Source of the DNA: Vibrio sp. CK2-1
Lineage (GTDB): Bacteria; Pseudomonadota; Gammaproteobacteria; Enterobacterales; Vibrionaceae
Direction of reading: 5' to 3'
Length of the DNA: 64,000 nucleotides
Assembly (NCBI RefSeq): GCF_021726515.1
Contig: NZ_JAKKCJ010000001.1
Span: forward strand, 1,026,137 to 1,090,136
In this document: one piece after another, positions 9,349 to 17,519 of the stretch
How positions within the stretch are numbered: the stretch's first letter is position 1
Layout of the letters: each line of letters starts with the position of its first letter
Notes under the pieces: model-generated
Told to the model about the DNA's origin: nothing
The model's database searches: none
Seen by the model: the letters and a program-made list of their open reading frames with translations, nothing else
Translations under genes and position numbers: made by a program

Positions 9349-10359
9349 ATGGCAACAATGAAAGACATCGCCCGACTTGCTCAGGTTTCAACGTCCACCG
9401 TTAGCCATGTATTGAATAAAACACGATTTGTTAGTGAAGATATTGAAAAGCGCGTAAAACAAGCAGCAAAAGAGCTTAACTACGCGCCATCGGCATTAGC
9501 TCGTAGTTTAAAGATGAAGTGCACTAAAACCGTTGGCATGCTAGTGACCACCTCAACCAACCCTTTCTTTGGGGAGGTACTTAAAGGTGTTGAAAGACGT
9601 TGTTATGAAAAAGGTTATAACTTAATACTTTGTAATACCGAAGGTGACAGCGAACGCATGAAAGCCTCTATCGACACTCTGCTACAAAAGCGTGTCGATG
9701 GTTTAATGCTCATGTGCTCTACCCTTGAAGGCGAAGAAATTGAAATTTTTGAACGCTATCCAGAACTACCAGTGGTCGTTATGGACTGGGGCCCAATGGA
9801 ATACGCTAGCGATAAAATTCAAGATAACTCTTTCAAAGGTGGTTACTTAGCCACTCAATATTTAATCGACCATGGCCATACCAACATAGGCTGTGTCACC
9901 GGTCCGCTACATCGTAGTCAAGCATCACTGCGTTTTGATGGGTTTAAACAAGCGCTGCATGATAACAACCTCACTTTAAATGAAAACTGGATTGCTCAAG
10001 GCAACTTTGAATGTGACGGTGGCTATGATGCTTATCAAGCTCTGAAACTCAATGGGGCTTTACCAAGTGCTTTATTCGTCTGTAATGACATGATGGCATT
10101 GGGTTTAATTAATGCGGCTAGCCAGGATGGTATAAAGATCCCTCACGAGCTTTCCATTGTTGGCTATGATGATATCCAACTAACTAAGTACATCACTCCG
10201 TCTTTAACCACCATCCACCAGCCAAAACATCAGCTGGGAAAAACCGCGGTAGATACCTTATTGTCACGTCTTGAAAGCCCAAATGCACCTCAACAAGTGA
10301 TTCAATTAGAGCCAACCTTGATAGAGCGTCACTCCGTGATCAAATACCAAGTAAAATAG
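9349..10359 (+). CDS. rbsR: Ribose operon repressor RbsR (LacI family)
   Basis: LacI/GalR-family transcriptional repressor of 336 residues. The N-terminal helix-turn-helix MKDIARLAQVSTSTVSHVLN is followed by the hinge YAPSALARSLK and a peripla_BP-like effector domain. It is expected to bind the two CGAAACGTTTCG palindromes before rbsD and to be released by ribose. As the last gene of rbsDACBKR, 42 bp after rbsK, it is probably cotranscribed and so self-regulated. The hinge and length are standard for the family. PurR is an alternative reading of the protein alone, but the gene position favours RbsR. Confidence 0.93.
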   Translation: MATMKDIARLAQVSTSTVSHVLNKTRFVSEDIEKRVKQAAKELNYAPSALARSLKMKCTKTVGMLVTTSTNPFFGEVLKGVERRCYEKGYNLILCNTEGDSERMKASIDTLLQKRVDGLMLMCSTLEGEEIEIFERYPELPVVVMDWGPMEYASDKIQDNSFKGGYLATQYLIDHGHTNIGCVTGPLHRSQASLRFDGFKQALHDNNLTLNENWIAQGNFECDGGYDAYQALKLNGALPSALFVCNDMMALGLINAASQDGIKIPHELSIVGYDDIQLTKYITPSLTTIHQPKHQLGKTAVDTLLSRLESPNAPQQVIQLEPTLIERHSVIKYQVK

Positions 10360-10473
10360 CAGATATACGCTGAGCAGCATCCGAACATATTAGCTGGGAA
10401 GTTACTTGGGTATGATACCGAAGTGAGTTATTATTCACGCCGTTTTTCATTCTACCTATTTCTTGGAGCCCTC

Positions 10474-11622
10474 ATGGCCACTGGACCTCATAACAAAAAT
10501 AATCGTCACTCTCAAACGACTAACAGAAGTAATAAGTCCAGCTCTCAGAAACCAAGATCCAATCAGCCTAGAACGAATAAACCCAAAGCTAATATTAGTA
10601 AGACAGCATCACACCGTTCAAAATCACCCGTACATAAAAAACCTACCGGATTGCATCCACGTAACCTGCATAATGGTCGTTATGATTTTGATAAATTAGA
10701 AGCTGCTAATCCGGCATTAACAGAATTTGTGATCCTAAACCCTCGTGGTGAACGTTCGATTAGTTTTAGCGATCCTAAAGCGGTGTTAGCACTCAATGAA
10801 GGGCTGTTAAAAGCGTATTATGGTTTAGAGTTTTGGCAAATCCCACCGGGTTACTTATGCCCGCCAATTCCGGGAAGAGCCGATTATATTCATTATCTTG
10901 CTGACTTATTAACCGCAACTAAAGAAAAAACCGATACACTGGTAGTTGAAAATGACGAGCGCGATCCGAATGCAGGTTCAGCCAATCATAAACATACCGT
11001 GCTTGATATCGGCACAGGGGCAAACTGCATCTACCCTATTTTAGGCTCAAGCCTTTATGACTGGAATTTTGTTGCCAGCGATATTGATCCTATTTCAGTC
11101 AAAACCGCACAGTTGTTAATTCAGGCGAATAAGAGATTGACGAACAAAGTGAAAGTTCGTCAGCAAGCTAAGCCAAACAGCATTTTCCACGGGATTATCA
11201 AGAAAACCGACGATTTCATTTTAACCATGTGTAATCCTCCATTTCACGAGTCATTGGAAAAAGCACGTGAAGGCAGCTTACGTAAAGTGAATAACCTCAA
11301 TAAAGGCAAAGCTGATCCGCTATCAAAAAATAGCCAACCGGTTTTAAATTTTGCAGGGACTGAAAGTGAATTGTGTTATGAAGGTGGTGAAATTGCTTTC
11401 TTAAAACAAATGGCCATCGAAAGTAAAGATTTTGCCAAGCAAGTATGTTGGTTTACCAGCCTAGTCTCCAAGAAAGAAAATGTGCCGTTACTGCAGCAAC
11501 AGTTGAAAAAATTAGGCGCAACTAATATTCGCGTTGTTGAGATGGCACAAGGCCAGAAGATCAGTCGCTTTGTGGCGTGGAGCTTTTTAACTAATTTAGA
11601 GCAGAAGTCGTTTTTTAGTTAA
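10474..11622 (+). CDS. rlmF: 23S rRNA (adenine-1618-N6)-methyltransferase RlmF
   Basis: SAM-dependent methyltransferase that adds N6-methyl to A1618 of 23S rRNA. The 382-residue protein begins with a ~60-residue Ser/Asn/Lys-rich basic tail. It has the SAM-binding motif DIGTGANC and the catalytic NPPF at 254-257, typical of N6-adenine methylases, and ends with KISRFVAWSF. The start at 10474 is chosen because GGAG lies 5 nt upstream. An in-frame GTG at 10423 would add 17 residues without a ribosome-binding site. The basic tail is longer than in E. coli YbiN and may aid RNA binding. Confidence 0.92.
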   Translation: MATGPHNKNNRHSQTTNRSNKSSSQKPRSNQPRTNKPKANISKTASHRSKSPVHKKPTGLHPRNLHNGRYDFDKLEAANPALTEFVILNPRGERSISFSDPKAVLALNEGLLKAYYGLEFWQIPPGYLCPPIPGRADYIHYLADLLTATKEKTDTLVVENDERDPNAGSANHKHTVLDIGTGANCIYPILGSSLYDWNFVASDIDPISVKTAQLLIQANKRLTNKVKVRQQAKPNSIFHGIIKKTDDFILTMCNPPFHESLEKAREGSLRKVNNLNKGKADPLSKNSQPVLNFAGTESELCYEGGEIAFLKQMAIESKDFAKQVCWFTSLVSKKENVPLLQQQLKKLGATNIRVVEMAQGQKISRFVAWSFLTNLEQKSFFS

Positions 11623-11642
11623 GTAATAACTTCACATACAAT

Positions 11643-11668
11643 AATGCCCGGCACATTCGCTGGGCATT
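11643..11668. terminator. Convergent terminator between rlmF and aroG
   Basis: Inverted repeat AATGCCC / GGGCATT between two convergent genes that end at 11622 and 11695. The T-richness on both sides is modest, so efficiency is uncertain. Confidence 0.6.
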
Positions 11669-11694
11669 CTATTTAATCGTATTTCTAATTCGGA

Positions 11695-12750
11695 TTACTT
11701 CGCTTTACGACGATCCGCTACTGCTTTTGCAAGTTGGCGCAATACTGTTTCTGTATCATCCCAACCGATACACGCATCGGTAATACTCTGACCATAGTTT
11801 TCAACTTTGCCATCAACCAGATCTTGACGACCTTCATTTAAGTGGCTTTCAATCATTACGCCAAAGATAGCATCTTCACCACCGGAAATTTGAGTGGCAA
11901 CATCTTCTGCAACCACCATTTGGCGTTGGAATTGCTTAGAGCTATTTGCGTGGCTGAAATCAATCATCACTTTTTGGCGTAGACCGTTACCTGCTAATTC
12001 TGATTTCACCGCAGCAACATGTTCAGCACTATAGTTTGGCTCTTTACCGCCACGTAAAATAATGTGGCAATCTGGATTCCCTGCGGTTTCTACAATTGCA
12101 GAATGGCCGTATTTAGTGACTGACAAGAAATGGTGAGAGGCTCCAGCAGAACTACAAGCATCTGTTGCAATTTTAATGTTGCCATCGGTGCCATTTTTAA
12201 AACCAACTGGACAAGATAGACCAGATGCAAGCTCACGGTGAACTTGTGACTCGGTTGTACGAGCACCAATTGCGCCCCAGCTAATCAAATCACCCACATA
12301 TTGCGGTGTGATCATATCTAAAAACTCACTCGCCGTTGGCATGCCGCTATCGGTTAAATCAAGAAGCAGTTTACGTCCCATACGCACGCCATCATTGATT
12401 TGATAACTATCATTCAAGTACGGGTCGTTAATAAGCCCTTTCCAGCCTACGGTTGTGCGTGGCTTTTCAAAGTAGACTCGCATTACCACTTCAAGGTCGT
12501 CTTTTAGCTCATCACGTAATACTTTTAAGCGTTTGCCATATTCAAGAGCGGCTTCGGTGTCATGAATAGAACATGGGCCAATAACGACTAGAAGGCGGTC
12601 ATCTTTATCTTCAAGAATATTATGGATACTTTGGCGAGACTCAAATGTCGTATCGCTAGAGGTTTCAGTGGCAGGAAACTTTTCTAAAACAGCGATTGGC
12701 GGTAAAAGTTCTTTAACTTGTTTGATTCTTACATCATCTACTTTTTGCAT
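11695..12750 (-). CDS. aroG: 3-deoxy-7-phosphoheptulonate synthase AroG
   Basis: Class I DAHP synthase of 351 residues. It condenses phosphoenolpyruvate with erythrose 4-phosphate as the first step of the shikimate pathway. Family landmarks are present: VVIGPCSIHD, YFEKPRTTVGWKGLINDP, GAIGARTTESQVHRE, GFKNGTDG and DFSHANSSKQ. The N-terminal segment and overall similarity are closest to the phenylalanine-sensitive AroG isozyme, though feedback specificity cannot be proven from the sequence. AAGGA lies about 10 nt before the start. I looked for a TyrR box (TGTAAA-N6-TTTACA) upstream and found none. The gene is monocistronic, convergent with rlmF. Confidence 0.93.
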   Translation of the reverse strand: MQKVDDVRIKQVKELLPPIAVLEKFPATETSSDTTFESRQSIHNILEDKDDRLLVVIGPCSIHDTEAALEYGKRLKVLRDELKDDLEVVMRVYFEKPRTTVGWKGLINDPYLNDSYQINDGVRMGRKLLLDLTDSGMPTASEFLDMITPQYVGDLISWGAIGARTTESQVHRELASGLSCPVGFKNGTDGNIKIATDACSSAGASHHFLSVTKYGHSAIVETAGNPDCHIILRGGKEPNYSAEHVAAVKSELAGNGLRQKVMIDFSHANSSKQFQRQMVVAEDVATQISGGEDAIFGVMIESHLNEGRQDLVDGKVENYGQSITDACIGWDDTETVLRQLAKAVADRRKAK

Positions 12751-12952
12751 AACGACATTGTCCTTGTTTTATGTGCATCTCAAGCTTTGATTCGATAAAC
12801 AGTTCGAATTCTCTAATGCTTAAAATATGTTAATTTCTTTTCCTTCTAGTTAACTTATCCCTACAAAAACAGAACTTCAATCATTAATTGCCATATAAGG
12901 CATATTTTATACATTTTTGAAGCAAGTGAAGTTCAAATTGTTCGAGCCAAAT

Positions 12953-12989
12953 AAAAAACCACCGTATCTGATTTGATATCGGTGGTTTT
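12953..12989 (-). terminator. Rho-independent terminator of the alginate-lyase gene
   Basis: Stem AAAACCACCG / CGGTGGTTTT with a 15-base loop. Read on the minus strand it is followed by T6. It lies 24 bp beyond the stop codon at 13014. Confidence 0.85.
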
Positions 12990-13013
12990 CATTTACTGGA
13001 ATTTAATGATGAT

Positions 13014-15092
13014 TTACAGCGTAATCACAACCGTTTCGCCATCAACTGTAAGCTCTAAAGCGTTACCATTGAGTTTATGCGACACTTCTACTTGCTCACC
13101 TTCATTCTTATTAGGAACAAGAAGGGTCAAAATGTTGTGCTCTTTTGCTGATTTAAACTCTACCTCAACATGACGGTGAATTTCTAAATCTTCATATTCA
13201 GCAGGGTCAACCTCACCGAAGCCTTCTACATTTTTCACAGAAAGAATGTTATCAGCGCTTTCATTGATAAAGTTCACATCAAGATGCGCGATGTCGCCAC
13301 GAATAGTGAAGTTCTTATCTGCCACTTCGTTTGTGAATGTAGTGTGCATTAACCAAGTCATGTCTTTCTCTTCAGAAAGCGTTGCCTTGTCTTGCATCAC
13401 AAATACTTTACCTTTCACAAACCAGATCTTACGCTTGTAAGATTCAATTTCAGGAACAAAATGTTTATAAGATGCGGTTGCATCACCTTCCACGAATTTA
13501 ACATCAGACTCTGTATCGTAATCGGTAATGTTACCGCCCGCTTCAATACAGTAACGATCTTGGTGCGCTTCGTAACCAGTATTTTTGTTTTCGCCATACT
13601 GACCTTTGCCACCAAACAGTGGAAGGTTTTTAGAGAATGTCTGACGACGCCATTTGGTGTGCATATCAACACCAAAGCCACCATAGTAACCCGTAATCGA
13701 TGCTAAGGTTTCCCCGAACGCATGCAGAGTAAAGGCATTTTGGTCGCCATGTGAGTGGCTGATTGAACCAAACGGAGAACATTTGAATACCATATGAATA
13801 TGGTTATCACGCTCAGTCATCTTGTTATGGAACGCTGCCCAACCGGTAATTGGGAAGACTTTCAGTAATGGCTCATTAGACGGCGCTTTTTCTTCTGGTG
13901 CATCCCAAAGAATATTGAAACGAAGATCGTCATAGCCAAAGTCCCACCAACCGAAGTTGTAGAATTTAGTATGCGCTTCAGTATCACGGCCTTTAAGTTG
14001 GTTATAATACCAAACATACTCAGGTTTTTGGTTTACACCCGCATAATGCTTGATGTTATAAGCCAGTTTCAAACCAGGGAAATCACCAATAGATGATTGG
14101 TCACAGAAACTTGCACGTTTAGAGTGTACTGGCATGCAATACAGTGGGAAATCACCTGTATTTTCGTAGAAAGTCTTATTAAACATATCTACGCCACAGT
14201 AAGCTTTCAATAGATCGAATGCTTCACCTAGGAACGCTGTTTGAGTATTCCAGTAGTCAGGACCTTCCGCCCAACCGCCATCTTCACCGCCCCATGGTGG
14301 GTAGTGAACCGCGTAGTACTCAAGAGCATAAGCAATGTACTCGCCCGCTTTCGGGTGATCGTGATACAAAGCAATACACGTTGGAATAATCGCAGAAGAA
14401 ATCGAACGCACACCGTGGCTGTTCAATGGGTTGTTCAGTAGATCAACGGTCACTTTAAGGTGATGCATGATCTCATCAAGACGAACAACGAGCGCATCTT
14501 GAACTTGTTGACGTTCTTCATCAGTAAAGTAAGCGTGTAACCAGTCATAACCCCAAGCCATTGCAGCGATAACACGGAAAGCCGCTTCATCATTGTAACC
14601 ACGAGAAGTCACGCCATCTGGATCGTAAGTCGATAACTTCAGTGTCCAAGCTTTTGCTTTGGCAATCAGATCTTCGTCATCTTTCACAATACCTGCAATA
14701 GCAAGGTTACGAGTTGCATTCATCGCCATCTGGCAATCGACATACATTTGACGCCAATAAGGACGCCATAGTGATGCTTTACCTACTGTTTCTTCAGGAT
14801 AAGCTTGTGGCTCTTCATAAGGTTCTACATCTAAGAACTTAACGGTAGAATTGTTATAAAAATCATTGAACATGCAGTATGAGTCGTCAGCTTTTACTTT
14901 CGCTTTAAACTCAGCAAGATCTTTTGATTGCACTAAAAGACGTGGACGCTCAGCGCTCAAGCTATCTAAAAAAGATAAATCAAAGTCACGTTTTTGGACT
15001 TCAATAGGAAGTAAATCAACTAAGTTACCCGCTGATGTATCGTTTTCTAGTTTGATTTTCCTGATCGCATCAAGAGATTTTTGGTCTGTCAT
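13014..15092 (-). CDS. Oligo-alginate lyase, PL15-like (heparinase II/III family)
   Basis: Predicted exolytic polysaccharide lyase of about 692 residues. An N-terminal alpha-helical toroid (DUF4962-like, with NNPLNSHGVRS and WGGEDGGWAEGPDYWN) is followed by an anti-parallel beta-sandwich. The centre carries the heparinase II/III motif FGSISHSHGDQNAF, which provides the catalytic histidine region in PL15 exo-oligoalginate lyases. It has no signal peptide, so it probably degrades oligosaccharides already imported into the cytoplasm. The start at 15092 has GAGAG 5-6 nt upstream; the GTG at 15098 is too close. No other alginate gene is adjacent. Another uronate-containing substrate is possible. 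Confidence 0.75.
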   Translation of the reverse strand: MTDQKSLDAIRKIKLENDTSAGNLVDLLPIEVQKRDFDLSFLDSLSAERPRLLVQSKDLAEFKAKVKADDSYCMFNDFYNNSTVKFLDVEPYEEPQAYPEETVGKASLWRPYWRQMYVDCQMAMNATRNLAIAGIVKDDEDLIAKAKAWTLKLSTYDPDGVTSRGYNDEAAFRVIAAMAWGYDWLHAYFTDEERQQVQDALVVRLDEIMHHLKVTVDLLNNPLNSHGVRSISSAIIPTCIALYHDHPKAGEYIAYALEYYAVHYPPWGGEDGGWAEGPDYWNTQTAFLGEAFDLLKAYCGVDMFNKTFYENTGDFPLYCMPVHSKRASFCDQSSIGDFPGLKLAYNIKHYAGVNQKPEYVWYYNQLKGRDTEAHTKFYNFGWWDFGYDDLRFNILWDAPEEKAPSNEPLLKVFPITGWAAFHNKMTERDNHIHMVFKCSPFGSISHSHGDQNAFTLHAFGETLASITGYYGGFGVDMHTKWRRQTFSKNLPLFGGKGQYGENKNTGYEAHQDRYCIEAGGNITDYDTESDVKFVEGDATASYKHFVPEIESYKRKIWFVKGKVFVMQDKATLSEEKDMTWLMHTTFTNEVADKNFTIRGDIAHLDVNFINESADNILSVKNVEGFGEVDPAEYEDLEIHRHVEVEFKSAKEHNILTLLVPNKNEGEQVEVSHKLNGNALELTVDGETVVITL

Positions 15093-15117
15093 AGTCACTC
15101 TCTTTATATAAATTTTA

Positions 15118-15151
15118 AGATTAAGTTTGTCTGAACCACTAAATTAATCTT
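15118..15151. promoter_or_regulatory. Inverted repeat in the alginate-lyase leader
   Basis: AAGATTAA and TTAATCTT separated by 18 bases, 20-53 bp before the lyase start. Just upstream on the minus strand a TTTACT-N18-TACAAT pair could be the promoter. The position fits an operator, but no regulator is identifiable nearby. Confidence 0.4.
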
Positions 15152-15276
15152 ATTGTATTACAAAAAGAGAAAGCGAGTAAAATAATCTGAACAAGCTTTT
15201 GTTAAAAGTGCTTAGCTCTGTCACAAAATTAATATCATTAGCATGATTTAAAGTACCAATATTTAAAGTAGCCATA

Positions 15277-15804
15277 TCACTTTTCTATAATTAAGGTCAC
15301 TTGCCCTACTTCAATACCAAACTTTGAAATGCTAGTACGGTTAATCAAACGTGTAGGAGTCACCAGATACATCCAATCATCAAAATGAGTTTCAAGTGTA
15401 TCCTCTTTATAGGGGATCTCAACATCATAACTCCAGTGGAAAACACTGCCGGAACTGCGGCCAGAGGCAATGCCTATTACATCACTTGCTTCGCCTGAAA
15501 TTGAACCATCATCATTTAAGGTGATATACCAAATTCGTTTTTGAGTTTCGCCATCATCATAAACAAAATCTTCTTCGATAACGCCTTTATTTCCTTGCCA
15601 ACTTGCGTCCATATTGACAACGAGTTTTCTGGTCAGCTCACCCTTATAATCTTGCACCACGCCGTAAGCTTTTAATTTACCAGTGAAAAAACTCTTAAAA
15701 TCAAACTCAGGTTGGCTACCTTTATAAGAGTCAACGTCGGGAGCTGAGCAACTGGATAAAACGGCCGCTAAACAGATAACAAAAAACGATTTAATCAGGT
15801 TCAT
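15277..15804 (-). CDS. DUF3833 family lipoprotein
   Basis: Predicted lipoprotein of 175 residues and unknown function. The signal peptide MNLIKSFFVICLAAVLSSCS ends in a lipobox (LSSC) with the lipidated cysteine at about residue 19. The rest is a beta-rich domain resembling DUF3833 proteins, with a W-rich middle (KRIWYITLNDDG) and the segment WMYLVTPTRLINRTS. GGAAG lies 5 nt before the start. It follows the 15831-16322 gene by 26 bp on the same strand, so the two are probably cotranscribed envelope proteins. Confidence 0.8.
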   Translation of the reverse strand: MNLIKSFFVICLAAVLSSCSAPDVDSYKGSQPEFDFKSFFTGKLKAYGVVQDYKGELTRKLVVNMDASWQGNKGVIEEDFVYDDGETQKRIWYITLNDDGSISGEASDVIGIASGRSSGSVFHWSYDVEIPYKEDTLETHFDDWMYLVTPTRLINRTSISKFGIEVGQVTLIIEK

Positions 15805-15830
15805 AACTGCTTCCTTGAGTTTATTGATGT

Positions 15831-16322
15831 TTATTGCCCAATGAGTTGCTTACGCACTTTGGGATGAGAGGTATTCGGTGAAAGCCAAATCGCGAGGAAA
15901 GATTCGGTAAAAGTAGGATCTCGGATCACGCCAAGCTTTTTACCGTTGTAGAAAAAAACGGAAGTCTGATTGTTATCGACTAGAACACTTAACGTATCGC
16001 CTTGCCTAATATCTGGCCATAGTGCCATTAATATTTGATCGTACTGACCAACAAGAGATTGTTTACCTAGATGTTGCCACTGATCATTGGTCGCTTTGAC
16101 AATATCTTTGGCTTTAAAATCTCTTAGGTAAGATAGTGAAAGTAACAGTGGAAAACTCTGGGTAGTGTAGTTCCCTGATAAGTTGTATAGCCGCGCATCA
16201 TAAACATCCCAAAACAAGTATGTCATGCGAGCTTCGCCAACAAGCTGTAAATTGCTCGAATCAACTTGGGCTCTGACTACCTGGCTTACCGCTAAACATC
16301 CTATAAATAGCCACTTCCACAT
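15831..16322 (-). CDS. Secreted chalcone-isomerase-like protein
   Basis: Predicted periplasmic protein of about 163 residues resembling the bacterial chalcone-isomerase-like family (Chalcone_3 type). The family fold includes fatty-acid binding members but has no assigned bacterial activity. The start at 16322 gives a normal signal peptide (MWKWLFIGC to VVRAQ). The in-frame ATG at 16349 would add nine residues with two aspartates in the n-region, which is unlikely. Neither start has a strong ribosome-binding site. The segment GEARMTYLFWDVYDARLY is the most recognisable motif. It is cotranscribed with the DUF3833 lipoprotein, a pairing that suggests a shared envelope role. Confidence 0.7.
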   Translation of the reverse strand: MWKWLFIGCLAVSQVVRAQVDSSNLQLVGEARMTYLFWDVYDARLYNLSGNYTTQSFPLLLSLSYLRDFKAKDIVKATNDQWQHLGKQSLVGQYDQILMALWPDIRQGDTLSVLVDNNQTSVFFYNGKKLGVIRDPTFTESFLAIWLSPNTSHPKVRKQLIGQ

Positions 16323-16383
16323 AACATCATCGCTAGGTTGGTTAATCATTTTAGCTAATACGTTATTGAAGGGCTTTTAGATC

Positions 16384-16415
16384 AAAAAAGCACACCACTG
16401 AATCAGTGCTGTGCT
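16384..16415 (-). terminator. Terminator of the 26-codon gene
   Basis: Stem AGCACACCACTG / CAGTGCTGTGCT with one C-C mismatch, followed on the minus strand by six T. It lies about 39 bp beyond the stop of the small gene at 16454 and has no other obvious client. Confidence 0.8.
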
Positions 16416-16453
16416 TCATTTCCCTAATGGGAGGGTTGATTCTTAGAGAGAAT

Positions 16454-16534
16454 CTATTTGTCTTTCATTTGAGACTGAGATTGATCACGTTGGTGTTGAA
16501 ACCAAAAACGTTTTCTACCGTTTGAACGAATCAT
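16454..16534 (-). CDS. Small basic protein, 26 residues, unknown
   Basis: Short open reading frame starting MIRSNGRKRFWFQ and continuing with a Gln/Ser-rich tail (QSQSQMKDK). It is strongly supplied with AAGGA 8 nt upstream of the ATG and a Rho-independent terminator 39 bp after the stop. The protein is basic, lacks a hydrophobic segment long enough for a membrane helix, and has an aromatic patch (RFWF). I do not recognise the family. The ribosome-binding site and terminator argue that it is a real gene. The alternative is a small RNA whose 5' part happens to contain the frame. Confidence 0.55.
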   Translation of the reverse strand: MIRSNGRKRFWFQHQRDQSQSQMKDK

Positions 16535-16842
16535 AGTTATTTTCCTTCTTATTTTTCTATTACATCACTGAAATTACTCAATTATTTAGAGAAAAACTGT
16601 GATGCTAATCGAATACTCAAAAATGAGCATATAAGCCGGTATTAACCTATTTATTTTGACGCTGAGTTCGAGTTTCGCTTTTAGAGAAGATCGATAAAAC
16701 GACTTTTCGAAGACACTTTCTTTTATCGAAAGTACGGTGAACAGAATTACAACGGGACTTGATGCTAAAGCAGAGGGTCGAGTATTAATTTTTCACACTT
16801 CAAACAATGAAGTTTATAAATGGGTTATTTGGGCTTGCCTTG

Positions 16843-16878
16843 CCAGCTTGTTAAGCAAAATGCTTAGTCTGGTTTTTT
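16843..16878 (+). terminator. Unassigned plus-strand terminator-like hairpin
   Basis: Stem CCAG...TAAGCA / TGCTTA...CTGG with a small internal loop and a three-base apical loop, followed directly by TTTTTTATTTTT. No plus-strand gene precedes it within 5 kb, so it may end an unannotated RNA. Confidence 0.5.
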
Positions 16879-16896
16879 ATTTTTGTGTTACTTCTT

Positions 16897-16931
16897 ATAA
16901 AAACAAACGCTGACTAATAAAGCCAGCGTTT
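16897..16931 (-). terminator. Terminator of the cold-shock gene
   Basis: Stem AAACGCTG / CAGCGTTT followed on the minus strand by a T-rich run. It lies about 50 bp after the stop at 16981. Confidence 0.8.
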
Positions 16932-16980
16932 ATTATATCTTCCAGTGTTAGAGATAAACTCTACACTAAAAAATCAATTA

Positions 16981-17190
16981 TTAAGCAGGAACAACGTTCG
17001 CAGCTTGAAGACCTTTTTGGCCTTGCTCTACTTCAAAAGACACTTTTTGGCCTTCAGCAAGAGTTTTGAAACCTTCAGAAGCGATAGCACGGAAATGTAC
17101 GAATACGTCAGCGCCGCCGTTGTCTTGAGTAATGAAGCCGAAACCTTTTTCTTCGTTAAACCATTTAACGATACCAGTTGTTTTAGACAT
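16981..17190 (-). CDS. CspA-family cold-shock protein
   Basis: Single cold-shock domain protein of 69 residues, binding single-stranded RNA and DNA and acting as an RNA chaperone. RNP1 (KGFGFI) and RNP2 (VFVHF) are intact, with the family start [16 protein letters not shown]. The ATG at 17190 has AAGGG about 9 nt upstream; a longer frame to 17229 lacks such a site. The 329 bp in front are gene-free and contain hairpins, as expected for the long regulated leader of CspA-type genes. Which paralogue it is cannot be decided from one gene. Confidence 0.93.
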
Positions 17191-17519
17191 ATTATGTCCC
17201 TTATCTTGTGTGCAATAAATGCAGTTCATAAATGATGTCGCTAAATGCGACGGGTGCTACGTTGAACGATTTAATGGTTTATTAAGCGAAGGGAAAATCT
17301 AATAACAAAGACAAAAACGAAGCTGTATTTGAGGATTCTACTTTTACTAAATTGTTTCATCAATCACTCTTATCAACAGAGCGAGGTAGATATTACAGGG
17401 TTTGAGAGAGATGTACACCTATTTCGTACATATTATTGAAAATAAATCTTGTTTGTGTTTTTCGTCACATATTTAGTAGGCTGATTTTTCTCAAAAACTC
17501 AGCCTACTCTTTGCTTTAC
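17191..17519 (-). promoter_or_regulatory. Cold-shock gene leader and promoter region
   Basis: Gene-free leader upstream of the cold-shock gene. It holds a small hairpin GTCGC-ATTTA-GCGAC (17237-17251), an inverted repeat ATGTAC/GTACAT (17411-17431) and, at the far end, the lplA hairpin. I could not assign a -10/-35 pair with confidence. A temperature-responsive leader is an inference from gene type and length. Confidence 0.5.
17475..17508. terminator. Hairpin downstream of lplA
   Basis: 10-bp stem AGTAGGCTGA / TCAGCCTACT, 12 bp beyond the lplA stop. The following T-tract on the minus strand is weak (AAATAT), so it may terminate or simply protect the 3' end. Confidence 0.6.

Larger units (their letters stand above)
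16350..16980. other. 630-bp stretch with small gene and terminators
   Basis: No long gene. It holds a 26-codon minus-strand gene (16454-16534) with its own terminator, an unassigned plus-strand terminator at 16843-16878, and the cold-shock gene terminator at 16897-16931. A small hairpin ACTTTC/GAAAGT lies near 16717-16735. Confidence 0.7.

Noticed and set aside
12751..12950. TyrR box upstream of aroG
   Set aside because: No TGTAAA-N6-TTTACA pattern or close variant found.
12973..13173. Plus-strand 66-codon frame over the 3' end of the alginate-lyase gene
   Set aside because: Opposite a confidently assigned gene and overlapping its terminator; no supporting signals.
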